This document shows, one piece after another, positions 34,820 through 45,810 of a stretch of DNA of 64,000 nucleotides. The stretch is from NCBI GenBank assembly GCA_030544235.1, contig CM060475.1:4693920-4757919 (forward strand), written 5' to 3'. Below the pieces are notes generated by a model. The model saw nothing but the letters and a program-made list of their open reading frames with translations. It was not told the DNA's origin and ran no database searches. A program made the translations under genes and the position numbers. Origin of the DNA: Lepturacanthus savala (lineage: Eukaryota > Chordata > Actinopteri > Scombriformes > Trichiuridae). The number at the start of each line of letters is the position of its first letter. The first letter of the stretch is position 1.

Positions 34820-35380
34820 CAGGGTCAGCAAATAGAAGTGTGTTGAATCCCTGTTTTAATGATCTTTTCTGCATTCCTCTTATGTATTTCACTTGTTTGA
34901 TTCATTTGTTTCCTTATTTGCACACTAAGAAGGTAATTGATTTGAAGTTGAAAGAATATAGTCATAATATTGTGATAATAAAATCTCAATATAACATTAT
35001 ATATATTAGACAGTCCTCTTGGTTGTTTCTTAGAAACAGATGTTATTATTTCAAAGTCCTGATAGATTTAGGTATTCTGCTGTTTGTGAAAGCTAGACTA
35101 ATCACAGGTTACTCTCATAAAATTATCATGACTATAATATTATTGCAGGCCAAATTAGGATGCTATTCTACTTTTATTGTGATTTAATTCTCATAATCTA
35201 TACCCCTCCATCAAAAAAAAAAGAAATCTTAGTGTGGCTCTATTACTGTACTTATATAATTGCATTTATTGTCTTTTAAAATTTAGTATTATGATATTTT
35301 ATCACCTTGTTACATTGAAATCTAAGTGTGTTTAGATACATTGAGTTTAAATTGATGTATATACATTAAAGTAGTTGTTG
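34816..35380. other. AT-rich unique sequence
   Basis: The long hydrophobic frame continues to 35187 by low stop density. No domain or splice evidence was seen. Confidence 0.4.
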
Positions 35381-35384
35381 TCCG

Positions 35385-35620
35385 TTATAGATTGTGAAAA
35401 GTCCATCTGGGACATGCCTTCTAATTGGCTGAATGCATACAGACTGACTGATGGCCTGACAGCTCATGGTCCCTGTGTGGCTATATCTGTCAGGGATGTT
35501 GTTTGTTACTCAGCTTTACCTGATGAAAGTCTCAGGAACAAAACATTGTATCACTAATGAAGTTTATTGCAAGTAAAAGAATAGTGTGCAGGAGTTCTCT
35601 CTTCTTGCCTATAGACATTT
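35385..35620 (+). mobile_element. Possible retroelement fragment with hammerhead-like core
   Basis: 35519-35544 reads CCTGATGA, a stem-like AGTCTCAGGAAC, then AAAAC. Intact relatives common in vertebrate genomes read CTGATGA-stem-GAAAC followed by a short ATAAAG-type tail, which is the layout of the hammerhead core carried by Penelope-like retroelements. Here GAAAC has decayed to AAAAC and the stem has mismatches, so any ribozyme is dead. A chance match or another retroelement tail is possible. Confidence 0.28.
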
Positions 35621-36515
35621 CCTCCTACGCGCCTGTCTACAAGAACCCGTAGGCGAGATGATCCTGTACAGTCAAGGCAATGTGAAATTTACCCTTGTTA
35701 AGATACATTTCAATATTTTACTGCAGATAAAATAACAATAAAAAAATAATAAGATGATGAATATAAAGCCCATTTAAATCCCAATGATCCGTACAGTGGA
35801 CAGCTCCTGGTGCTGAAATAAGATTGCATACATTTACAAGGTGACAAACAGATTAAAACTAAAACCGCTTCAAACACAAATTTAATTCCTTAGTATTATC
35901 CAAGCAAGAAAAAAAGATTTCCACCTCATAAACACAGATGACAGCATGTTTATAATTCAGAATACACTGACAGAAAACAATGGCCTGCTACAGTTTTGGC
36001 AACAAAGTGTAAGAATAGCAAGGATTTACTTTTCCCACCCAAAAGTTAATGAACTGAAGAGACACATGAAAAACAAGATGTAGTGAAAATCTTTACAGTC
36101 GAGGTCAAGATGCCCCAAAGTATAGTCAAACTCCAAAACTGCTGGATCCTTCACTTCTCATCATGCAACTACAGATTAATTGACTACAACCAATGGGTGG
36201 ATTAACTTGAGGACTTATTTAATTTTATTTTAGAGGTTGCACCATGTTTCCATAAGTATTCTCCAGAGTCCAAACCCAGACATCTTACATCACTTACGGT
36301 TACTAAAGCTCCTTCAAGGCCAACAACTCAATTATAATGTGCTGTAAAGCCACTGCATTCATGTCACTTATAAGCAAATCAATAAAAAAAAATCATAAAA
36401 ACTCAAACTGAGCTGTGTCTAAACTGCACCTGAAAACAGCTCTTAGCTGAACAAATAATGAGCAATAGTTTCACCATCAAACAGCAAAGTCTGAAGATAT
36501 ATCAGAGACATTCTT
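35621..36515. other. AT-rich unique sequence
   Basis: Nothing clear. It may contain more of the LINE whose coding relic starts near 36522. Confidence 0.35.
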
Positions 36516-36521
36516 CTGCAC

Positions 36522-36752
36522 TTTGTACAAAAAGCTGATTGGTCATCCTTGTCTGTCAGGAGACTTACCCATTGGTTGACTTTTATCTATAAGGCTCCAC
36601 TCAGAATGGTCCCATCCTACCTCGGATTTCACCTTGTTAGGGAACTCGGACATCACATTCTGTGATCCACTGGATCTTTTACCCTGACTGTTCTTTATGT
36701 TTCCACTGAACTGGGGAAAAAAACATTTAGTTCTGCAGCTCATTCCAATTAA
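36522..36752 (+). pseudogene. LINE ORF2 C-terminal relic
   Basis: One frame reads FVQKADWSSLSVRR, then HWLTFIYKAPLRMVPSYL, crosses a single TGA near 36660, and resumes with TLTVLYVSTELGKKTFSSAA before TAA at 36750. The order (L-x-V-R-R, then FIYKA-L-x-PSYL, then a V-x-TELGKK-F-x-S-A block) is the conserved C-terminal tail after the reverse transcriptase domain in many fish non-LTR retrotransposons. Catalytic motifs lie upstream in intact elements and are absent here, so this is a dead, 5'-truncated copy. Clade not assigned. Confidence 0.7.
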
Positions 36753-36947
36753 TAGCTTTGTTAAAATTTGTAACTGTTCTTAAATAAGATGCTACTCATT
36801 TAAACTATCTCTACCATTTTATTTATCTATTTTTTCTACTCAAAACGTAAGAAAATTAATACAGAGGTCTTGACCTCAGTGTCCTCAATGGTGGCTCGTT
36901 GAGTAGGGCTGACCACCAGAGCTTATTGCAGTAGCCTGTTTTAAAAT

Positions 36948-37308
36948 TAGACTTGTAGTCAAGACCTCCGAAACCAAGACCAAGACATGACTAAGACCAG
37001 AGAGTATCAAGACCAAGACCAAGACAGACCACGTCAAGACTAAGACCAACTGAGCTCAAGACCTAAACCAAGACCAAAAGCAAAATTATACCATGTTTTT
37101 CTTATTTTGCATGAGTTGTAGCTGCTTAGGATAAATACTTATTTGTATTATGTCAAGTACAAACCTAATCACTGCTGAACTTGCCGACATGTTGCATCCT
37201 TCTCTCTAACTCTGCTGTAGAAGGGGAGGTGGGAGGCGTCAAAGAACCATTGCAAAGTTCTCAAGACTGGTCTTGAGACCAAGACCAATTTTAAGAACTA
37301 CAAGTCTA
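36948..37308. mobile_element. TIR element rich in AAGACCAAGAC repeats, 361 bp
   Basis: The left end TAGACTTGTAGTCAAGACC and the inverse of the right end (TAGACTTGTAGTTCTTAAAA) share at least 13 bp. Inside are many direct copies of AAGACCAAGAC and CAAGACTAAGACC, familiar from a common fish MITE whose ends carry the GGTCTTGG / CCAAGACC motif. No coding capacity. The target duplication is unclear. Confidence 0.7.
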
Positions 37309-37399
37309 CCTAAAACCATAATTTCATGCAAAAACTGTAGACTTAATGTTTCTCACAGGCACACTGCCACACATGTACTAAGCTTGCTGAGGTTTCATC

Positions 37400-38430
37400 A
37401 TGCTGAACAGGGGACATTACTCGTGCTTTCAGAGTCGGTGAAACACTGAGAGCTCTCCAGCACTCCACTCCGTTTCCCTCTCCTCGCTGGTGGTGGTCGG
37501 GGAACGAGAGCTCCAGCAGCCGTTAGGACGATAAAGAGAGAGGGGCCGGTGATGGCGGGTCCCCTCTGAGGCCCTTTTCATGCTCTCAGGTTGAGTCACA
37601 AGGGCCCACTTCATCACCGTTATCCAGGGATGGGAAATACATAGCTTCTCTTTAAAACTCTGACCCGGCCTTTTAGTCCGGTGCACCGGGGGCCGATTAT
37701 CCTCACTCACCCTTTTAAAAAAGTCACATGAACACATGCAGAAATGCTCTCACTCCCATAGAGGCATAAGCACATTAGAGAACGAGAGAGGCACACACAC
37801 ACACACACACACACACAAGCATACAGTAGACACATCTGCCAAGTGGCTCGCATTTCGCAGAGGCTACAGCCCCAACTCAGGGACAGATCTATATTTAAGA
37901 GTGAAATACAGCGAGCGTTTAACCTTGGAGTTGAGGTGACTTTGAGTGAGTCAGGGAGGTGTGGGAGTTGCTTTTGTGGATGCCGGCGAGCTTGTTCTGC
38001 TGCACTTTCTCACGCATCTCTGTGAGTGAGTCAGCCGGTCGGTCTGCGTGCCGAGAACTGAGCGGCTTTGCTTTCGCGGCGTCTCTCTTTTTGAAGACGA
38101 CCTTGGGGGCTCAAGGTAAAAAACACGCAGAGTGTTTTTTAACACGCGCTGAGAGTTTCATGCTCCGCCGTGTGGCTCATATCTCCTCCCGGCCAGAGGC
38201 ACCACGCTCCGAACACCGGCCCCACTCAAGGTCTGAACTCGCCTGTGTGACAGGCCAAATAAGCGGCTTGGGGAATTTAAAAATTCAAGTTGAGATAAAC
38301 AAACTACAAACCGGCAACTCATCAAAGTCAGGTTTGTGTCTGTGTGTCCCCCCACCCCCCAGCTACGTTTACTCATTAGCTGGACGCGTCCATTGCCTCG
38401 CCAGATGAAAGATGAAGTCAAGGACTGATA
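37400..38430. other. GC-rich unique region, candidate regulatory sequence
   Basis: Repeat-free apart from (CA)n at 37792-37817. Several frames on both strands, none convincing. TCAAGGTAAAAAACACG near 38113 looks like a donor but has no matching exon. Confidence 0.3.
37792..37817. repeat. (CA)n microsatellite
   Basis: Perfect 26-bp run. Confidence 0.95.
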
Positions 38431-38769
38431 ATGAAAGACAATGCAGTTAACAGCAACAAACACACAAAACCCCACTGGGAGTGGCTTCTCTCACATTCTA
38501 CATGAACAGTGGATGTATCTGTTCTCCTGTTGTTATTAAAACACTATTAATCAGACTTCTCAAATGGGATTACAATGGGAGAGACAAACTGTTTTCTATC
38601 AGTTTGGCTGATTTATCCATTCAGGTTGGGATTGAATGCAATTTGAGCAAAAATAATTCAGCTCAACTAAAACAGGACAGGCTTTTACAGTATGTTGAAG
38701 TTCACCTGTTTATAAAGGTATTTTATCAAATTCCACTTGGATTTGTCACTGTTTTCTGATCTAACTACG
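38431..38769. other. Unique sequence
   Basis: A 92-codon frame at 38481-38759 with no recognisable pattern; not called. Confidence 0.35.
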
Positions 38770-39010
38770 TTGCCCTGCATGTTACTGTAATTATTTTATA
38801 CAGTAGAAGTAGTGTACTTGTTTTCCACATTGTGTCTTTACTGTAAAACAATAATTAAATATTGTGATTTCAGTTGTATTTACAGTATTTGGTGATTAAC
38901 TGTATTTAGCAACTCTGACTACTGTGATTTACTGTAAAATATACAGTACATATACAGTAATATTACTGCGTTTAACACAGTAAATAAGTGCAGATTTCAC
39001 AGCAAAGTTT
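38770..39010 (-). repeat. ACTGTAA-rich dispersed repeat, copy 1
   Basis: Reads GTGATTTCAGTTGTATTTAC and GCAACTCTGACTACTGTGAT. Both are found reversed at 57430-57550, and the first also at 55730-55760. Many TTTACTGTAAA/TACAGTA words make it self-complementary. Probably a MITE family; termini not resolved. Confidence 0.65.
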
Positions 39011-39630
39011 TAAAGTGTTGCTTCTCTTTACAACAGAAACACATTCTCACTAGTCACTGTCTTTTCTATGTTGCCACTTTTCTTGGTACACAAATATACA
39101 CAAATATTCCCAATTGGAGCAGGATTTTAATGGAAAACTCCTTCAGGAAGTGTTGACATTTGATGCCTGACTGAATCCGAGTTTCATTGACAGACACTTT
39201 GCAAAAATCCATAAAATGGCAGAGTGGAATCAGCCAGAAGTATTTAGTGAAGGAAAACAGTCAATCTTTATGATTATAATTATGGGACTATGCAACGGGA
39301 GCCGTTATTTTGCAGTGATGCAGGTCTGTTTTACCCAGCTGGGTAGAAGTGTGTTATTTAAGACTATATTACCCTAATATTGCCTTTTGTTCGCAGTATA
39401 TGAGGATGTTTGCTTAGGCAAGACATCAGCTGTGATGACAAATAATGTGTCTGCTGTGTTTACTTGTTATATCAGCCTCAGACAGTGCTGAACACACTCC
39501 ACCTGTATAATGCTGCATTGTCAGCGCTGCTTCTGCTTCTCTTACATTAGGTCTACAGCTATATGCCAAGTGTTTGTACCCAACCTTTCAATGTTTGGAT
39601 GTTGCAATGCTAGGTAGCGTTAGCATCGCC
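39011..39630. other. Unique sequence
   Basis: Nothing recognised. Confidence 0.4.
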
Positions 39631-39654
39631 CCAGCAGCAGCAGCAGCAGCAGCA
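39631..39654. repeat. (CAG)8 trinucleotide repeat
   Basis: Eight perfect CAG units. The frame over it (poly-Ala or poly-Gln) has no other coding support. Confidence 0.95.
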
Positions 39655-39739
39655 GAGCTGAGTATAAAGCGTGTGTGTTTCAAGTGGAGGAATGCCAGTC
39701 AGCCAGAATCCCTCTTTTCCCCGCAGCATCTCTGGCATC

Positions 39740-40060
39740 TAATCCATGACCACAGACATCCCCCTCATTACCGCTAAATTACATGCAAATTTCCCCCAAA
39801 TAAATGAGTTTTAAGTACTTGACAACCTGTCAGCCTTCGAATATTGAAACGTCCTGACGGCTAGATAAACAATCAACAATAATCACTCTATGCAAATTTG
39901 ATATTTCCTGCACAATTACGAGAGGAAAAAAACATCCACTATAAATAACTGGACACACAAAGGCATCTGGCATTTGTTCAGGTTTTGAACAGATAGGGAT
40001 GCAAATGAAAGATTCTTTAGGATGTAATTGATTCAAACGTCGCTGCGCCTCCTCTGCCTC
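39740..40060. other. Candidate enhancer with three octamers
   Basis: ATGCAAAT occurs at 39783-39790, 39890-39897 and 39999-40006, always on the + strand and spaced 107-109 bp apart. ACAATAATC (SOX-like ACAAT) lies just before the second. Homeodomain cores such as CTCATTACC and GTAATTGATT flank them. Repeat-free. Confidence 0.4.
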
Positions 40061-40250
40061 CTTTTATTGTTCTTTTTTTTCCTCCTCTTCTCCCTGGCAC
40101 TTGTTTTCTTCTCCCTCTCTCTTTATCTCCCCGCTTTCAATATACACAGATAATGGCTGATGTAAATGAGTGAACGAGAGAAAAGGGAAAGAAGGGAGAA
40201 GGACGGATGAATCACCCCTTTCGTCTACCTCTTGTTTTGTCTTTTTTCAT
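40061..40250. repeat. Pyrimidine-rich then purine-rich tract
   Basis: 40045-40140 is C/T-rich with a T run; 40175-40205 is A/G-rich. Confidence 0.55.
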
Positions 40251-40870
40251 GTGTGCGGCTTTGGAGGTGTGTGCAAAATAAGGTGCTCCTATGAAGTGGA
40301 TTGGAGATGACTGTGGAATTGAATGCAGGCCGGCGAAGCGACGGAGCTCTGGCCGTTGCTTGTGAAGGCGATTACCGTGCACCTGAACCCCCCCTCCTCC
40401 CCCTCCCACCCCACCCGCTGCAGAGATTAAGACTGACAGGAACATATCAAGTCATTTCAGGACAAGATATCTCACTCACTGCCTCGTTGAGCTCGCTCCG
40501 CCACTTTTCTTTCCACTCTATGTCTTCTTCTGTCTCCATTTTCTCTTCCTTCATCTCAGCCTTTCCTTTATTCTTTTTTTTCCATTTGTCTATCTTCTGT
40601 CCACACCGAGAGGCCTGGGAGGTTAGACTTTGGAAGGTGTAATGTGTGCTGAGTCTGACCCCGGTGGTGACCGGCGACCTCCAGGATCAGGACATCCATT
40701 AGCGGAGGCTAACGGCGCCGTCCCTGCTCCAGAATTGACACATCCCATCGGGCCTTTCTATCTCTGACTGACGCCCCCCACTCCACTACCCCCTTCCTGA
40801 CGGATGGGCTTCAGGTCCATGTTTTTATTGCTGTGAAACACTCAGCGTCAGGCAGAGAAACAGACAGCTG
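40251..40870. other. Candidate conserved noncoding block
   Basis: GC-balanced complex sequence with CCATTAGCGGAGGCTAACGG near 40696 and a C-rich run at 40388-40420. Confidence 0.3.
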
Positions 40871-42017
40871 ACATCCAGAAATCAAAAGGTTGGGCTATAG
40901 TTCTAGGTTGAAGTCATTCTTGCCATGTCAGTTTGATTCATCCTCCAATCCAATAGATTTTGCAGCCTAAGCTTGCATTGTGTTTGCTTGCAGTCTTACA
41001 TTAGAACTATGAGGCATGTATGTGCATAAACACATCCGTTCATCCACCCATGAGAAAATTAATTTGATATGTCGTCATAAGTTATATGTAAATTAGATGC
41101 CTTTTTGAAGAATGTTTTCATGTTCCTGTGTGATGCTATTTTCTGCCGTTTGTACGACTTATTTTTAAAGTGCCTTGAGTTAAATAATCTCAATCAGAAA
41201 GTGATCGGAAATACACAATAATCCCTGTAACGCTAAATCTGAATCCATTTGTATATATGGAAAACATGTGCAATGCAAATAGATGGGAAAAAAGGAAAGA
41301 CAGGAAGTGCTGATTAATATCATTAACATGAATGTTAATACATAGCTATAGAAGTAATGCATTTAGCAAAGATTCTTTTTTGCATTTTGAGAGTATAATC
41401 AAAATGATGAGAATGTTTTTTTTTAATCTTTGAGTGGTATGTCAACTTTATTTTTGACATTTTGACTTAAATTAAAACATTCCTTCTCTTGTTGTTCTGA
41501 TGCCTGGACCCTCTACTCTTCCATTAACTCCCCACGTTTGTTCGGAGGAAACAAAACACTTGTATCTACATTTTTAGACTGTGAAACTCTAAATCATCTG
41601 TTTTATTTCATCTTAATTCATCAGGTAAAGACTAAAGCTGGAACATATTTCACATAAGTGAATTTCAGAGATGTTCACATGGCTGTTTTAGACATCTACA
41701 GATGGTGAATTTAACGTTAATGTATCCAGTTCAGTTCTAGTGTTTCATTTCAATAACAACAGCCTGACAGGAAGCAAGATAAACTAATAAGCAGCTTTAA
41801 AATTCAGTGCGTGGCAAAATGTTGTCAGGGATTTGGAGGTGTACAGTTTTCCATAACACACATCTCTGCATGGATCTGCAGACATGTACAGTATCTTTGC
41901 AAAAGCATATATCTTGTAATATGTGCTTAAATCCTGTGGTTTCAACACAGTAGTCACAGTTGGGATAGTCATCATCATAACTTGGCAATGTCTCAGTATG
42001 GGATTCAAACAGATTCT
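40871..42017. other. AT-rich unique sequence
   Basis: No gene or repeat was recognised. Confidence 0.4.
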
Positions 42018-42240
42018 AAAGGTTCCATACTATAGAAAATGAGATTTGAATAGTGTTTTGATTGTAAGGAGTTAGAAATACTGTCTCATGTTTCAAAATG
42101 CTCAATCCACAGAAAAATACACACAGCCTGTACTGAGAAATTGTGCCTTAAAACCAGCCCTCTGGAGTTGTGATATCACAGCTATACAGTCACTTTCCAT
42201 CCCCAATTCACAGCCATTTAAATCAGGTAATTAGAGGAAA
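42018..42240 (+). repeat. Dispersed TTAAAGGTCCCATA-type repeat, fuller copy
   Basis: Starts TAAAGGTTCCATACTATAG and contains ATGCTCAATCCACAG, GAAATTGTGCCTTAAAA, GTTGTGATATCAC and CAGCCATTTAAATCAGG, in the same order as 15035-15240. Family A copy 4 begins within a few bases of its end. Confidence 0.6.
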
Positions 42241-42244
42241 GATC

Positions 42245-43332
42245 ATCTTTCTATCTATAAAACAAGAAGTGACTGTGGTTCATGTATCTCTCTGACGATA
42301 TAGCTACACATAACACAATGGTGTATAGCCTTTTTTTGTGGAATGTTTTGAATGGATATTCCCATCGTTGTCATCATTAAAAGTTAAATTGGTGGTGTAG
42401 GGGTAGAGTTCTCAGTCCTTTACTGCATGTCTCCCCCTCTTTGTCTTATTACCTCCTGTCTGGCTACTGTATAATAAATCTATGTCACAAAAAATCTTTT
42501 ACAAAAAAGAAACTCCTATAGACACAGCACTATCCTGCAGCAGCATTTTAGTTACAGTGTAGAGCTCTGTGTCACGGCTCCTCCTCATGTTGCTTCCCGG
42601 CACTTTAGTTACAATTCAAATCTCCGTTGTCCCGTTTCTTTCTGCACTAATCGTACAGTCGTTGTAATGAAGTATTGTAACCTGTCCTAAAAACCAAATG
42701 CTAAGACACTAGCTGGTTTAGCTGCTACTTTATTCCACATTCACAGACCCTCAGGAAATCCCAGCACTATCACCTAACAGGACAGAATCTAGGACTAAAC
42801 TCATTTATTTATAAACACATATAATGTTAACATGCCTAGGTTGTTACAGTATACAGGGAAATCTACTAAGTAAGAGATTTATCATAAGTCAGGTTTTACT
42901 AAAAACTCATAAATTTCATTTGAACATTTAACATAAATTGTAGCCTTTTTATTACAATAAATACTTTTGCATGTCCATGTCTTAGTCAATGAACAATTTG
43001 TCTATTAGGGCTATGCAACAGTCTAACACACCCTCATTTGGCCAAACCTAAAAAAATCTACTTAGGCTTCCACTTCTCTATACATAGAGTACATACTTCC
43101 TACGGGCACTGCACTAGTTCACAATAACTATTAATTATTGTCTTTACTCTTGAATATAACCAATATAAATGCATAAGTATTTTAGGGAATGATAAGTGTT
43201 TTTTTTTATTTTCTTGCTAATTTAAAAATGTTCTATGTCTTTGACCCAGGTACAGAACAGATTGCAGAAGTGAACAAAAAATGGGTCAATTTGTGGATAT
43301 AATTAAACTTTTAAAGAAACTTCTGTCCTGAG
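42245..43332 (+). repeat. Dispersed repeat family A, copy 4
   Basis: Colinear with copy 2 over about 1.1 kb, including the SINE-derived part near 42390-42500 (GGTGGTGTAGGGGTAGAG, then TACTGTATAATAAAT), CACAGACCCTCAGGAAATCC near 42743 and TTTGACCCAGGTACAGAA near 43241. It ends TTCTGTCCTGAG. The SINE head has lost its B box in this copy. Confidence 0.85.
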
Positions 43333-43440
43333 ACTTGTGTAACAGTCCAGCACACCCTCATTTGGACAAAGAAATCTACTTAGGCTTCCACTTTTCTATA
43401 GAAACACATACTTCCTGCGGGCACTACTGCACTAGTTAAT
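43333..43440 (+). repeat. Partial tandem duplication of family A
   Basis: Repeats the 43025-43115 part of copy 4 (AACAGTCYARCACACCCTCA, CTACTTAGGCTTCCACTT, CGGGCACT, ACTAGTT) directly after the copy's end. Confidence 0.7.
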
Positions 43441-43585
43441 ATTAATGGGACAAACAGAAAACAAAACCTGTTCTTTCTGGAGAGTAACTATAATCGAGCA
43501 TCACACATACACATATATATCTGTGTCTTGTTAGGGATACCAACATTTCAAATAAAACTCAGGAAGAGTGTAAAATATCTGCTGC
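43441..43585 (+). repeat. Fragment of the Kolobok-like element at 24072
   Basis: Shares CCTGTTCTTTCTGGAG and a GTTAGGG-ATA-C-A-TTTCAAATAAA segment with 24330-24460. Neither terminus is present. Confidence 0.5.
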
Positions 43586-44363
43586 TTTGCAACCTGTAAC
43601 ATCTTAAAAATGGCCAGAAACAACATGTCTCCTGGGGCTCAGGAAGGATGCAAATCTAAATAAAATATTTTGGTGGATGTGAAATGGAGAACGGGCCATA
43701 ACTCTCCGGGCTGATGTGGATTTTCATGGGGCAGTGACAATAAAGTGTAAAGAATAACACTCCGAAACTGTCGGCTGCAAATAGCCTGTTATCTGAGGCG
43801 GTTGTCTCTGTACAGTGAGATATTGCACATATTTATCTACAGCAACTCAGAGGTCCTTGATCATCCGGCGCCTGAAGGCACATAAGCTTCATCTGCAGTG
43901 GGTAATCCAGCCATGACAGCAGCTGAGGTTACCCCGGTTACCTCAAAGCACTGCAGCGCTCAGATCATTTTTTACACCGTCCCGTCGGCGAACAGGAGAA
44001 GATGATCTCTACGCCGAGACGCCGCCGGGAGATCAGGCACATTCAGATGAGGGGAGCCGTGGGGATGAGGCGCTGCGACTGATGGGATCTTTGAAAGTGC
44101 TGTGGTGGACACCTGGGCTGAGGAGGAGGAGGGACAGATACGACGGCGGCGTTGACGAGCGGCGCTGTTATCAATCACCGGCTGCTCTATTAATTTCATC
44201 AAGGCCCCGGTGCCTGCTGACATTAAATGACACGCTGGTTGGTCCGATGGCGTCCCTGAGGTGGCGACGCGGCCGGCCGCCGCTTTTGAAATGCAAATCA
44301 GGCTTTAACCTTAAACAGAGCCGCCCCGGCCGAAATTATCTTTCTGCCTTCGAGTCAGGTGCA
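43586..44363. other. GC-rich region, candidate regulatory sequence
   Basis: CpG-rich with CTTTGAAAGTGC (TCF-like) near 44089 and an octamer ATGCAAAT at 44291-44298. Frames of 83-157 codons on both strands overlap and are compositional. Confidence 0.3.
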
Positions 44364-44421
44364 CCCCTCCTTCCTTTCTTTTCCCCTTCCCCTCCCTTTC
44401 TCTTTCCCTCCCCCCCTCCTT
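44364..44421. repeat. Pure polypyrimidine tract, 58 bp
   Basis: Only C and T over the whole length, with mirror-like CCCTTCCCC segments that could form triplex DNA. Confidence 0.9.
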
Positions 44422-44760
44422 GTTCTTCCACCAGCTTGACCCCTAGGGTAGCGGAGATGGAGAGAGCATCTTTAGAAGAAGCGACAGATAAAGGCAAAAG
44501 GTGGAGGAGGGCGGGGAAAGAGGAGGAGGAGGAGGAGGGGGGGCGGCAGTGCTGACACCAGCATTCTGTCCTGATGAAGGGGCAAGGAGGAGCGCCACCT
44601 CTGAAGCCCGGGGATGAAGACGTCTCAAGGACGAGGAGGAAGCATGGGAAGCGGGACGGGGCGCAGGACGGGGGGAGGAAAAGGTCAAAGGGCGTCCACT
44701 CCCTGGGATGACCACACACAAGCCAGCTCCTCCCATCTGCCTGATTAACTACGGACACTG
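44422..44760. other. Purine-rich sequence with GAGGAGG runs
   Basis: 44503-44545 and 44625-44690 are A/G-rich, giving Glu/Gly- or Pro/Ser-rich frames without other support. Confidence 0.45.
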
Positions 44761-45795
44761 GAGTAAAACTTCAGGTGATCCCTTTCACAATAAAAGCCAC
44801 CTGGAATCTGTATGCTATCCAATATACTATAAAAAAGAAAAAAACACCCCTTCAGAGAAGCTGTGCCATTAGCGCTGTCAATATTGTGAAGCACCGGCGT
44901 GGGCCGAGACAGGGAAGGATTGGTTACCAATATGCAAGGAGCTGCCATTGTTCCTGGAAAAGGCTTTTTCCCCTCCACTTTCTTCTTTATCTGAGCAGAC
45001 TGAACACATTAATTTTAATTGAGACATCAGACGAGAGTGAAACAGAGAGCGCTGCCTGGACAGGCGGCAGAAACATGACAGAAAGAGGGAAAAATATATA
45101 TATATATTCAGACGATGACTTAAAAAAAAAAAGGGGAGAGGGAGAGGAAATGGGGGGTGAAGGAAAAGAGGTCCCCGCGGCAACACAAACAAACATATCA
45201 TAAACACATGAGAGCTATCTCTCTCTTTATCTTTCTGCCTCTCCTTGCCTCCTCTGTTCCTCTCTCATTTTCATTCCTCTGTCTCCTTCCGCCTCTCTCA
45301 TGCCTCCTGTCTTTAAAGAACAAAGCGGCGCTAAGCAGACTCTTTCTCAGCCGAAAATCTCGGCGACGATATCTATAGCTGTAAACAACGTTTTGTACAA
45401 TTGGAGCTAATCAAGATCCATATGACTCAGCGAGCATTACGGTGGCTGAGGGATTTGATTTATCCATTTCAATGCAACCCCGGTTACAAATGCTACACTG
45501 TGCAGATAAGCCTTTTTGGCAAGAATGACACCCTGATACGATATCCATTTACAATGAAAATATGCTCAGTCTTTGTTTTTTTCATCTGCAATTGAGACTG
45601 TAGTGTCACAAATGTGACAGATTAACAATGCAAATTAAGTAATTGTGATCATTTCTAACACTTATTTCTATACAATTCATAAAGAAACAAGATGATTTTG
45701 ATAAAAATTCAGAATTTAAGTTTTGACTTAAATATAGAGATGTGACTTGATAAGACAATGACATCCAATCTGTGTTTCATTTGTTTGCTCCATTT
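44761..45795. other. Unique sequence, partly enhancer-like
   Basis: Short TA run at 45095-45106, A run at 45121-45132, C/T-rich 45210-45315. 45380-45640 is repeat-free with homeodomain-type words. Confidence 0.3.
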
Positions 45796-45810
45796 TCAAA
45801 TAAAATTCCA

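Noticed and set aside
34483..35187. Longest open frame in the window (234 codons, + strand)
   Set aside because: It crosses two microsatellites and AT-rich sequence, has no domain, signal peptide or splice evidence, and its openness follows from low stop density in the repeats.
36948..37308. Tandem satellite from repeated AAGACCAAGAC words
   Set aside because: Inverted ends bracket the block and unit spacing is irregular, which fits a TIR element better.
44082..44758. Overlapping 140- and 157-codon frames on opposite strands
   Set aside because: Both depend on pyrimidine and GGA-rich tracts; at most one could be real and neither resembles a protein family.
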